Part shown: positions 1-6,221 of the stretch, one piece after another | How the letters are laid out: every line of letters starts with the position of its first letter | Numbering within the stretch: position 1 is the stretch's first letter | Assembly: GCA_016214245.1 (NCBI GenBank) | Contig: JACROW010000067.1 | Coordinates: forward strand, 1-8,601 | Source of the DNA: Candidatus Omnitrophota bacterium | Lineage (GTDB): Bacteria; Omnitrophota; Gorgyraeia; 2-01-FULL-45-10 | Direction of reading: 5' to 3' | DNA length: 8,601 nt | The notes under the pieces: model-generated | Seen by the model: the letters and a program-made list of their open reading frames with translations, nothing else | The model's database searches: none | What the model was told of the DNA's origin: nothing | Position numbers and translations under genes: made by a program

Positions 1-102
1 ATATGTTATGGCGCTGGTTAAAGTGGTCTTTCCATGGTCTATGTGTCCGATCGTCCCGACGTTCACATGGGGCTTAGTGCGTTGAAAGGTTTCCTTTGCC
101 AT
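1..102 (-). CDS. tuf: Elongation factor Tu, N-terminal fragment (cut by left edge)
   Basis: Only the first 34 codons are present; the gene runs off the left edge. EF-Tu is the cytoplasmic GTPase that delivers aminoacyl-tRNA to the ribosome. The fragment opens [19 protein letters not shown] and continues with the P-loop GHIDHGKT at residues 19-26, which matches the GxxxxGK[ST] guanine-nucleotide motif and is typical of bacterial EF-Tu. The ATG at 100-102 is chosen because it gives the standard MAKE start and has an AGGAGG ribosome binding site 8 nt upstream. It lies downstream of a tRNA-Thr gene on the same strand, the same order as thrT-tufB in E. coli, so co-transcription from the promoter near 399-426 is likely. 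By analogy the genes beyond the edge could be tRNA-Trp, secE and nusG, but that is not visible. Confidence 0.97.
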   Translation of the reverse strand, partial: MAKETFQRTKPHVNVGTIGHIDHGKTTLTSAITY

Positions 103-110
103 ATTCGAGT

Positions 111-116
111 CCTCCT
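111..116 (-). promoter_or_regulatory. Ribosome binding site of tuf
   Basis: The minus strand reads AGGAGG here, 8 nt before the tuf ATG. This is a full-strength Shine-Dalgarno sequence at ideal spacing and supports the chosen tuf start. Confidence 0.9.
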
Positions 117-120
117 GCGT

Positions 121-190
121 GTTTTAGTTTACAGCTTACGGTTAACAGTTTACAGGATACTGTTTACTGTGAGCTGTGCACTGTTCACTA
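121..190. repeat. Degenerate 7-bp tandem repeat between tRNA-Thr and tuf
   Basis: On the plus strand the spacer divides into about ten 7-nt units, clearest from 128: TTTACAG, CTTACGG, TTAACAG, TTTACAG, GATACTG, TTTACTG, then weaker TGAGCTG, TGCACTG, TTCACTA. The shared core is roughly TTTAC(A/T)G. The 7-nt spacing is held without indels for at least 63 nt. It lies in the transcribed spacer between the tRNA and the tuf ribosome binding site. I know of similar heptad-type repeats in intergenic DNA of several bacterial phyla, but I cannot assign this one to a named family. No function can be read from it. Confidence 0.7.
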
Positions 191-211
191 AACTCGTATA
201 TTACTATCAGC

Positions 212-287
212 TGGAGCCCACGACCAGAATTGAACTGGTGACCCCGTCCTTACCAAGGACGTGCTCTACCTGCTGAGCTACATGGGC
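212..287 (-). tRNA. tRNA-Thr, anticodon GGU
   Basis: The 76-nt minus-strand sequence folds as a complete cloverleaf. The acceptor stem GCCCATG pairs with CGTGGGC, with one T-G wobble. The D arm has GCTC/GAGC. The anticodon stem CGTCC/GGACG encloses the loop TTGGTAA, with anticodon GGT at 252-254 reading ACC and ACU threonine codons. The T arm is ACCAG/CTGGT with loop TTCAATT. The 3' end carries an encoded CCA after discriminator T. It lies just upstream of tuf on the same strand, like thrT before tufB in E. coli, and is probably cut from a shared transcript. Confidence 0.97.
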
Positions 288-319
288 GTGGTTGTCTCTT
301 TAAAAAGACAAAACACCAC
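288..319 (-). other. Stem-loop abutting the 5' end of tRNA-Thr
   Basis: In the minus-strand transcript GTGG (319-316) pairs with CCAC (291-288), and after a 4-nt bulge TTGTCT (311-306) pairs with AGACAA (297-292); a U-G and a U-A pair could extend the stem to a 4-nt loop. The 3' side of the stem ends exactly one base before the tRNA 5' nucleotide. A second, smaller hairpin (AGAGTT 327-332 with AACTCT 342-347) lies upstream in the same leader. These may affect 5' processing of the tRNA precursor; that is inference. Confidence 0.5.
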
Positions 320-398
320 TCCTTTTAGAGTTATGCAACAAAACTCTTAATATATTTTATATTATCTTATTATATGATATACTAAATTAGAGCCTTAA

Positions 399-426
399 AT
401 TATATCAAAAATAAGTTAAGTGTCAA
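399..426 (-). promoter_or_regulatory. Sigma70-type promoter for tRNA-Thr/tuf
   Basis: The minus strand has a perfect -35 TTGACA (426-421), a 16-nt spacer and a perfect -10 TATAAT (404-399). Transcription should start near 392, giving a leader of about 105 nt before the tRNA. Consensus hexamers fit a strong promoter for a tRNA and the abundant EF-Tu. No other candidate of this quality lies between the tRNA and the divergent gene. Confidence 0.85.
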
Positions 427-470
427 GGTATTTTTTAATTTTTGATTTTTCGGCCAAGACTTGACTTATT
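410..470. repeat. Inverted repeat linking the two divergent promoters
   Basis: The left arm AATAAGTTAAGT (410-421) and the right arm ACTTGACTTATT (459-470) are reverse complements except for one base, separated by 37 bp. The left arm covers the spacer and one base of the leftward -35; the right arm covers the rightward -35. The placement would suit a shared operator, but similar sequences around two -35 boxes could also arise by chance. Confidence 0.45.
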
Positions 471-489
471 GAAAATTATAGGATATACT
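461..489 (+). promoter_or_regulatory. Sigma70-type promoter for the 116-aa secreted protein gene
   Basis: The plus strand has -35 TTGACT (461-466), a 17-nt spacer and -10 TATACT (484-489). The predicted start near 496 gives a leader of about 29 nt carrying the ribosome binding site. A TATAAT at 489-494 overlaps the -10 but has no properly spaced -35. It fires away from the tRNA-Thr/tuf promoter. Confidence 0.8.
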
Positions 490-507
490 ATAATGAAAGA
501 TTATGAG

Positions 508-516
508 AGGAGGTGA
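508..516 (+). promoter_or_regulatory. Ribosome binding site that fixes the start at 525
   Basis: AGGAGGTGA is a full complement of the 16S rRNA 3' end. It ends 8 nt before ATG 525. The in-frame GTG at 513 lies inside this site and so cannot be the start. Confidence 0.9.
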
Positions 517-524
517 GTTCAGGA

Positions 525-875
525 ATGCAGAAAAAAATTATTACATTAGTGACCTTGTCGATATTTATATTTTCCGCGATTGGTGCATATACTGCTTCAG
601 CCGATACATCACAACCAACAGCAAAACCGTTGGAATCAACGAAAGATAGAATAAGTAGAGCCATGAATAATATCGTACTGGGGCCAACCGAGGTTCCCGA
701 GAACTTAGATAAAACTAAGACTAAGGGGACCAAGATCGATAGGTGTTCGGAAAAGACGCGGAGCGGTGTTGAACGGGGCATCGCAAGGCTGGTGGCCGGC
801 GTATGGCAGCTTGCGACATTCTGGTATTCTGATCCAAATGCCGCCTCTACAACTGGATCAACTTCTACTAAATAA
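525..875 (+). CDS. Small exported protein, probable exosortase-system-associated TIGR04073 family
   Basis: The product is 116 aa. Residues 1-26 form a clear signal peptide: a KK n-region, a hydrophobic core and cleavage after ASA (A26/D27), leaving about 90 residues. Residues 42-104 have the pattern I associate with TIGR04073: an R..RA.NNIVLG.TE.P start (42-58), a glycine-containing linker, then GVERGIARLVAGVWQLATFW (81-100). The end is a low-complexity Ser/Thr tail. These proteins occur in genomes with exosortase/PEP-CTERM-type sorting; their biochemical role is unknown. I recognised the family from memory of the motif, not from a search. There is one cysteine (C74), no membrane segment after the signal and no PEP-CTERM anchor, so the protein is probably periplasmic or outside. 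It has its own promoter and converges on batE with an 11-nt gap, so it is not part of the Bat operon. Confidence 0.75.
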   Translation: MQKKIITLVTLSIFIFSAIGAYTASADTSQPTAKPLESTKDRISRAMNNIVLGPTEVPENLDKTKTKGTKIDRCSEKTRSGVERGIARLVAGVWQLATFWYSDPNAASTTGSTSTK

Positions 876-886
876 TAATAGGTATT

Positions 887-1654
887 TTAAATCTCTTCAA
901 GCGCCTCTTTCTTAATCCATGCTATTTTATTGTCGAGGCGCTTGATTTGTCGCCAACCATTTCTGGTCTGAAGCACTATAGCCTTATTCCCTTCGTGCAG
1001 TCTATAATACGTTGTCGATTTATCGATAGGCTCGTATTTTGCATCTACTTCCTCCTGGATCACGATGCCATATCGTAATATCTCCTCATCATAATATCGG
1101 ATTGCGAATGCTGAAGAGTCTAACAGGAATGCGGCGAGCGTTATCAGGAGCAATAATCTGGACCTCTTTATAAAGATGGGATTTATAATATTTACTGCCG
1201 AGACCAAGATCACGAGCGCGTAAAGGATAGCCCCGATAATAGCTATCGTATTTAGACTGTAATCGCTGAACAGCCTTTCGACCATCCTTATGAGGATAAA
1301 CCTTGATGAAGGCTGGAGATCAGAGCCTTCGACCAAAGATTTTGCGTAGTTCAGATTTGCTTTAAGGTCGCTATCGCCAGGCATGAAGATCTTTGCCCTT
1401 TCGTAGCATAGTATCGTATGACCGATCTTCCCCAATTTTAAAAACCCATTTCCCATATTATAGTGTACATTGCCGCTCCCAAGGCCCATATCCAATATAG
1501 CGATATAACCTTCAACGGCCTTCGCGTAATCCCCTTTCTCATAGAGCGCGTTCGCCTTATAGAACAACGCTAGCGCATCTTTTGCCTCGTCCGATAGAGC
1601 CGCCTGAGGTACGAAAAGTAGCACTATTATAAATAGTAATATATATCTTCTCAT
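887..1654 (-). CDS. batE: BatE-like TPR and SH3-domain membrane protein
   Basis: This 255-aa product ends the visible Bat operon. Residues 1-21 are a signal peptide (MRRY then a hydrophobic stretch, cleavage likely at ALS/DEA). Residues about 25-105 contain TPR helices (KANALYEKGDYAKAVEGY; HYNMGNGFLKLGKIGHTILCYERA). Two membrane spans follow at about 134-157 and 167-184, then an SH3-like segment at about 190-255 with NGW at 222-224 and a final AWIKKEAL. TPR plus SH3 suggests a protein-binding scaffold in the envelope; this layout fits BatE of Bacteroides-type operons. The ATG overlaps the batD stop by 4 nt (ATGA), implying translational coupling. The last codons carry an inverted repeat that may end the operon transcript. 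Product class is clear; its biochemical activity is unknown. Confidence 0.85.
   Translation of the reverse strand: MRRYILLFIIVLLFVPQAALSDEAKDALALFYKANALYEKGDYAKAVEGYIAILDMGLGSGNVHYNMGNGFLKLGKIGHTILCYERAKIFMPGDSDLKANLNYAKSLVEGSDLQPSSRFILIRMVERLFSDYSLNTIAIIGAILYALVILVSAVNIINPIFIKRSRLLLLITLAAFLLDSSAFAIRYYDEEILRYGIVIQEEVDAKYEPIDKSTTYYRLHEGNKAIVLQTRNGWRQIKRLDNKIAWIKKEALEEI
897..945. terminator. Candidate bidirectional transcription-stop hairpin inside the 3' end of batE
   Basis: TCAAGCGCCTC (897-907) is the exact reverse complement of GAGGCGCTTGA (935-945), an 11-bp GC-rich stem with a 27-nt loop. It sits at the meeting point of two convergent genes, 22 nt beyond the stop of the plus gene and within the last codons of batE. 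Only short T-runs follow on either strand, so it is not a textbook intrinsic terminator, and the loop is long. No other terminator is visible for either transcript. Confidence 0.4.
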
Positions 1655-3315
1655 AATTTCGCCCGCTCAAAATATTTTATCACTTCTTCCAGCTCTCTCA
1701 GGTCATCCGCCATCTTCAATTCGTTGACTTCTAAAAGCGCGAATCTCGCCTGATCACAGGTATTAAAGAGATTCTCGACCTTTTTCAAAATCTCTACGTC
1801 AATCCCTTTTATGCTTAAAGCGGCATCCACTATATCAGCTGTTATCCCCCCTCGCGGCATATGCAGCCTATCGGCCAGATATTCCTGAAGTGCCTTAAAA
1901 AAGGCCTCATAAAAAATCTTCGGATCATTTATGTTCAAATGGCGTTTTAGAGTTACACTTACTCTCTTCGCCAGCCTCAGGGCCCTCAGGCGCCGTGCGT
2001 ACCGCGTATCGGCCTTAAGCCTTTCGGTTTTACGGTGAATCGTATAAAGTGTAATCAAAAATAAAAGTGGAATAGCTATCGCCGCCAAGAATATCTTATC
2101 CTTGTAGATTCTAAAGCCCGCCTTCACTATCTTACCGGGAGAATCCTTTATGTATATGATATCCTTCCTCAACTCTTCATGTTCAGGGCCTATAGCCACA
2201 GGCACTCCGACAACCTGTGCTGGCGCTTCCTCCTTACCCTTCTCAACCTGTATAGGGATCGGCCCCTGCACGATAGTCTGGTATGCCTTTTTATCAGTAT
2301 CGAAATAGCTAAAGCTGGCCGTGGGCGTCTGGGTGACTTGGTCCGATTCAGGAATCAGGACCTGCCTGAAGGTCTTACTGTACGCTTCGGTCTTCACCTC
2401 GGGTTCGTAAAGTTTAAATCCTTCGGTATTTTCCAGCTTTGGCGCCAGTACCGTATTGAAATTGCCTGTGCCGTTTATCGACATGTTTAATGTTACTGGA
2501 TCCCCGACCTTCACTTTATTGGGGCTCGCGCTGAATATGAATTGATAATCACCAACAGCCCCTGAGTAATCTTTAGGCCGGAGCGCGCCTGGAAGAGGCG
2601 ACACCATAAGCGGCGCATCCTGAGATTTTAATTCTATAGGATATCTCTCGACATGCGTGAAAAAATCTTCGAAGAACGGATCGCTGAAGCCGTCCCTTTC
2701 GAAGAAATCATCTATGCTGGAGGGCGCCCTTCGCATCCTCTTTTTGACAACCAGATTGCATTTGACCTTTGCAGGCCCAAAGCGATAATCACCGGGACGG
2801 GTTGCAAATATGTTAGTCTTAAATTCCAATACATCGTATATCAGACCGCCCAATTCTTCCTTATATAGTTTCGGCTCTTTGAACTCCGCTTTTGAGAAGC
2901 CTTCCTGATCAAAAGTCGGCAGCTGTATATCGCTCATATTCAGCCTGTTAACGTAAAGCCTTACAGTGACCGGGATGAGCTCATTCACATATGCTCGAGT
3001 CTTGCCAAGGCTCAATGTCAAAAATAACCTGTCGGTCAAATTGAGTTTGTCGGTCAGGGCCTCTTCGGGTTTCTCCTGCATGATCACCTTTTCTTCGACC
3101 GCTTCCAGGAAGGCGATATTTGAAATATGCTTATTCCCTTTATAATCGAATGAGAAAGGGCCCAATTCAAATTTGCCGATCCTTAACGGAAGGACAGAAT
3201 ACATATGCGTTATCGAGTTTGAGACCCTGCCGTTTATAACCGTCATCATGGTCGACGGACCGAGATAGCGCACCTCAAGGCCGTCGATCAATATAAGACT
3301 ACGAAATCTACTCAT
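1651..3315 (-). CDS. batD: BatD, periplasmic Ig-like protein, N-terminally shortened
   Basis: The 554-aa product has the BatD body. Its first Ig-like domain shows DGLEVRYLGPST (11-22) and INGRVSNSIT (27-36); further beta-rich domains run to about 365, one membrane span lies at about 408-426, and a basic, helical cytoplasmic end follows (430-554). BatD is thought to work in the periplasm with the BatA/BatB VWA proteins. Odd point: family members normally start with a full signal peptide and a first strand pair before the 'DGLEV' region. Here MSRFRSLILI looks like the beginning of a signal peptide but runs straight into DGLEV, so roughly 50-60 residues seem missing in frame. An in-frame TAA four codons upstream excludes a longer start. 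The gene begins 1 nt after batC and has only a weak ribosome binding site (GGTGAG touching the ATG). As written it may not be exported. Confidence 0.85.
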   Translation of the reverse strand: MSRFRSLILIDGLEVRYLGPSTMMTVINGRVSNSITHMYSVLPLRIGKFELGPFSFDYKGNKHISNIAFLEAVEEKVIMQEKPEEALTDKLNLTDRLFLTLSLGKTRAYVNELIPVTVRLYVNRLNMSDIQLPTFDQEGFSKAEFKEPKLYKEELGGLIYDVLEFKTNIFATRPGDYRFGPAKVKCNLVVKKRMRRAPSSIDDFFERDGFSDPFFEDFFTHVERYPIELKSQDAPLMVSPLPGALRPKDYSGAVGDYQFIFSASPNKVKVGDPVTLNMSINGTGNFNTVLAPKLENTEGFKLYEPEVKTEAYSKTFRQVLIPESDQVTQTPTASFSYFDTDKKAYQTIVQGPIPIQVEKGKEEAPAQVVGVPVAIGPEHEELRKDIIYIKDSPGKIVKAGFRIYKDKIFLAAIAIPLLFLITLYTIHRKTERLKADTRYARRLRALRLAKRVSVTLKRHLNINDPKIFYEAFFKALQEYLADRLHMPRGGITADIVDAALSIKGIDVEILKKVENLFNTCDQARFALLEVNELKMADDLRELEEVIKYFERAKL

Positions 3316-3316
3316 C

Positions 3317-4192
3317 TCACCAGTCTTTTAGCGGTTCGGGCTCTTTCACCGGCTTTCTTCTTATCCGGATCATCCTTCCAGTAACCTCTTCGCCCTTATA
3401 GCCCTCTAGAAGCATCCTCGCTTCTTCTTCGGACATCTCTCTTGGCTCCTCCTGCTTCTCCTCTTTCGGCCTGGATTTATCTTCTCCTGTTTCAGGCTGC
3501 TGGGCCGGTTTCTGTTCTCTAGGCCCCCCTTCTTCTTTTTTCTCTTCACCGGCCTTCGGTCCTTGATCCTTCTTCTCTGACTCTCCAGCATCTTGAGGCC
3601 CTTTTCCCTGCGGCTTTTTCCGCTGCTCTTCCTTCTCACCGCTGGATTTTTTTTCTTCCTCTTTACCGGCTCCTCCGCCTTCTTTGCTCTGAGAAGAGCC
3701 TTCCTTCTTCTCTTGCTGCTTCTGTTGACTTTCCTTTCTTTCCTCTTTGTCCTTCGATTCCTTTACTCTATTCTGGACAAATTCATAATTGAATTTACAA
3801 GCCATGTCTTTCGGGTCCAGATCCATTGAACGCTTATAAAATTCTAGCGCTGTTTCAAGGGCCCCGCGCCTATAATGAGAGTTACCTATATTATAATCCG
3901 TCCCAGCTACCAGGCCGCCTTCCCCTGATGCGATCGCCTTATTGAACGAATTTATGGCCTTATCATATGCACCTTTCTTATATAGGGCAGTTCCCATGTT
4001 AAAATTTACGATGCCGGATCCGGAATTCTTTGATAAGGCGCCCTCATAAAGTTTGGCTGCCTCGTCATACTTTTTACTATTATACAATAAATTCCCTTTC
4101 TTCACATCGGCTTTTATGTCTGCGAATGAAGGCGGGGGTAATAAAAGAACTATCGACAAAAATACTATCAATGGTAGATATATCCGGTTCAC
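3317..4192 (-). CDS. batC: BatC, TPR protein with a long charged tail
   Basis: 291 aa. Residues 1-24 are a signal peptide ending SFA/DIK. About three TPR units follow: 25-58 (GNLLYNSKKYDEAAKLYEGAL), 59-92 (NFNMGTALYKKGAYDKAINSF) and 96-129 (YNIGNSHYRRGALETALEFY). Residues about 142-250 are low-complexity, rich in K, E, Q, G and P and probably disordered. The end recovers a conserved-looking BatC motif (MSEEEARMLLEGYKGEE at 253-269, final KDW). The start is GTG at 4192, overlapping the batB stop as GTGA, with GAAGG a few bases upstream. TPRs suggest it binds other Bat proteins. The charged stretch makes the coding strand almost all purine between about 3420 and 3760. Confidence 0.9.
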   Translation of the reverse strand: MNRIYLPLIVFLSIVLLLPPPSFADIKADVKKGNLLYNSKKYDEAAKLYEGALSKNSGSGIVNFNMGTALYKKGAYDKAINSFNKAIASGEGGLVAGTDYNIGNSHYRRGALETALEFYKRSMDLDPKDMACKFNYEFVQNRVKESKDKEERKESQQKQQEKKEGSSQSKEGGGAGKEEEKKSSGEKEEQRKKPQGKGPQDAGESEKKDQGPKAGEEKKEEGGPREQKPAQQPETGEDKSRPKEEKQEEPREMSEEEARMLLEGYKGEEVTGRMIRIRRKPVKEPEPLKDW

Positions 4193-5199
4193 ACAGCCGC
4201 CTTCTTTCTTTCAGCAATCAGGGGCTCTACAAATAAAAGAAATACCGCTAATGCGAGAAAGATCTGAAAACGTTCCTTATAGCGCTTCTTCATCTTGGCC
4301 TCGAGCTCCCTCTTTTCCAATCTTGATATGCTCCTGTCATACAAAAGGGTAAGGCCGAATTCACTCTTTGTGGCGCGCACGTAGCTTCCGCCGGTTGTAA
4401 TGGCTATTTTCTTTAAGAGCTCTTCATTCAGTTGCGTCTTGACAACGTTTCCGCTTTTATCCGCGAGATAACCCCTCTGGCCGTATTCATCCACAGTCTG
4501 TATGACTTCGCCTTCGCTCGTCCCGACGCCCACACAGTATATCTTTATGCCAAGCCTTGACGCCTCATTCGCCGCACTTATTGCGTCGCCTTCCAGCTCT
4601 TCGCCATCTGTGATTATGACCAATACCTTGTACTTCACTTCATGCCCGCCCTTAAAGGTATCTATAGCCTCTTTGATGGCGCTCGATATGGATGTGCCGC
4701 CTCGCGGTATCGTGGTGGTATTGAGGTCGTCGAGCGCCAGGAGAAAGCCGTTATAATCTATCGTCAGGGGGCATTGCAAAAATGCCGTGCCGGCAAAAGC
4801 TATCAGGCCGATCCTATCTCCGCTCAATTTTTTGACCAGATCCTTCACGGCGAATTTCGACCGTCCAAGCCTGTTCGGTTTCACATCCATGGCAAGCATG
4901 CTTTTGGAGGCATCTATAGCTATCAGGATATCGAGGCCCGTCCTCTTCACCTCTTCCCAAACAAAGCCCCATTGCGGCCGCATGAGCGCAAGGAGGCTTA
5001 ACAGAACGGCAAGCGTTAAGATAGATATCTTGAAGACCTTCCGTTTTATACTAAGTGAGGGCGTTATTGCGCCGGCTAAATTCCTCTCGACAAACCTCTC
5101 CGCAAGGGTCTTCCTTCTTCTCATGGACCACATAAAAAATATGACCAATATGAGGCCGGAAAAAAATAATAGATAGCGAATAGGATTAGCGTAATGCAT
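4189..5199 (-). CDS. batB: BatB, membrane-anchored von Willebrand A protein
   Basis: 336 aa. Two N-terminal membrane segments (about 8-25 and 56-73) precede a VWA domain, and a last span lies at about 312-328. The metal-ion-dependent adhesion site is complete: DASKS at 96-100, T169 in PRGGTS and D198 in ITDGEE. The MRPQWG motif before the domain (73-78) is typical of BatA/BatB. VWA domains bind a divalent cation and a protein ligand; in Bat systems they are presumed partners of the MoxR ATPase. The start MHYANPIRYL is the usual BatB opening and lies 3 nt after batA; an AAGG sits 11 nt upstream inside batA. It overlaps batC by 4 nt. Confidence 0.93.
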   Translation of the reverse strand: MHYANPIRYLLFFSGLILVIFFMWSMRRRKTLAERFVERNLAGAITPSLSIKRKVFKISILTLAVLLSLLALMRPQWGFVWEEVKRTGLDILIAIDASKSMLAMDVKPNRLGRSKFAVKDLVKKLSGDRIGLIAFAGTAFLQCPLTIDYNGFLLALDDLNTTTIPRGGTSISSAIKEAIDTFKGGHEVKYKVLVIITDGEELEGDAISAANEASRLGIKIYCVGVGTSEGEVIQTVDEYGQRGYLADKSGNVVKTQLNEELLKKIAITTGGSYVRATKSEFGLTLLYDRSISRLEKRELEAKMKKRYKERFQIFLALAVFLLFVEPLIAERKKAAV

Positions 5200-5202
5200 A
5201 TA

Positions 5203-6201
5203 TTAAGGTACCTTCAAAAGCAGCGTATTTGATAAAAATATTTCGATTAACAATATGGCAAGGCCCGGAATAAGGAAATAGACGAACCGCTCGCTGTATT
5301 CCCTGTATCCGAGATGCTCTATATTGGACTTCTCAAGCCTGTCTATTTCGTCGTAGATCTTCCTTAGAGTTTCTGTATCGGTTGCACGATAGAATCGTCC
5401 TCCCGTAGCATCGGCTATTCTTTTCAGAGATTCTTCGTCTATATCTATAGGTATATTTTGATAGACGGTCCTGCCATAGATATCCTTCACGGGATATGGG
5501 ACGAGGCCCTTAGTTCCGACGCCTATGGCGTAGATCTTTACCTTTAAGGCCTTTGCCGCCTCAGCCGCGACAAGCGGCGAGATATTTCCGGCATTATTTA
5601 TGCCGTCTGTAAGTAATATCACCAGCCTACTCTTCGTCTTGCTTGTCCTAAGCCTATTCAGGGAGCTGGCGATCGCTGAGCCTATGGCTGTCGCGTCTTC
5701 TATCATGCCGACCCTGACCCTGTCGAGATTCTCTGTCAACCACGCGTAATCTGTAGTGAGAGGACAGACGGTATATGCGCGCGCGGCGAATGCTACCATT
5801 CCTATCCTGTCGTCGATTCTCTTCTTGATGAATTCCTTGACGACATCCCTTACCACATCGAATCTGTTCAGCCTTTTATTTCCGACCCTGAAATCCTCGC
5901 CAAGCATGCTTGTCGATGTATCGAGCGCCAATACAATATCGACCCCTTCCGATACAGTCTTTGTCCCTTCCAATACCGCTTGGGGCCTGGCGAGCGCCAA
6001 TAGCATTAACGTGAGGGCAAGCGCCCGGAAAAATATAAGGAACTTAGTGAGGCGAGATCTCATCGTGGCTTTCAGATCCTTCACAAGCTCCTCTGATGAA
6101 AATAGAAAGGAGGAATCTTTGTTACTTCTCCTGCCAAAAAGGATTAGGAATGGAATCAATAATATAAATACCAAAACCCACGGGTCTTTAAACGCGAACA
6201 T
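5203..6201 (-). CDS. batA: BatA, membrane-anchored von Willebrand A protein
   Basis: 332 aa. It has the BatA N-terminal region with membrane segments at about 7-23 and 53-71, a LARPQ motif (70-74), a VWA domain and a C-terminal span at about 306-324. MIDAS residues are intact: DTSTS at 94-98, T171 in EDATAIG and D199 in LLTDG, so metal binding is expected. The ATG at 6201 is supported by the typical opening MFAFKDPWVL and a GAGG 8 nt upstream. It lies 50 nt after the annotated stop of the DUF4381-like gene, the widest gap in an otherwise tightly packed operon; that gap may result from an insertion in the upstream gene. BatA and BatB look like ancient duplicates with different loop lengths. 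Confidence 0.93.
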   Translation of the reverse strand: MFAFKDPWVLVFILLIPFLILFGRRSNKDSSFLFSSEELVKDLKATMRSRLTKFLIFFRALALTLMLLALARPQAVLEGTKTVSEGVDIVLALDTSTSMLGEDFRVGNKRLNRFDVVRDVVKEFIKKRIDDRIGMVAFAARAYTVCPLTTDYAWLTENLDRVRVGMIEDATAIGSAIASSLNRLRTSKTKSRLVILLTDGINNAGNISPLVAAEAAKALKVKIYAIGVGTKGLVPYPVKDIYGRTVYQNIPIDIDEESLKRIADATGGRFYRATDTETLRKIYDEIDRLEKSNIEHLGYREYSERFVYFLIPGLAILLIEIFLSNTLLLKVP

Positions 6202-6221
6202 ACCTACTGCCTCGTCTCTTC

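Noticed and set aside
121..190. CRISPR-like array
   Set aside because: Units are 7 nt with no spacers; this is a degenerate short tandem repeat.
34..276. 80-aa plus-strand open frame at the left end
   Set aside because: It runs antisense through tuf, the repeat and the tRNA, has no ribosome binding site and no recognisable protein features.
287..325. Short GTG-started peptide overlapping the tRNA 5' end
   Set aside because: The AGGAG is only 2 nt from the GTG and the frame ends inside the tRNA, so translation is implausible.
513..524. GTG start adding four residues to the small plus-strand gene
   Set aside because: The GTG lies inside the AGGAGGTGA ribosome binding site; ATG 525 is correctly spaced from it.
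3406..3639. K/R-rich open frame in another minus-strand frame within batC
   Set aside because: It is a by-product of the purine-rich batC tail; batC itself has a signal peptide, TPRs and a conserved end.
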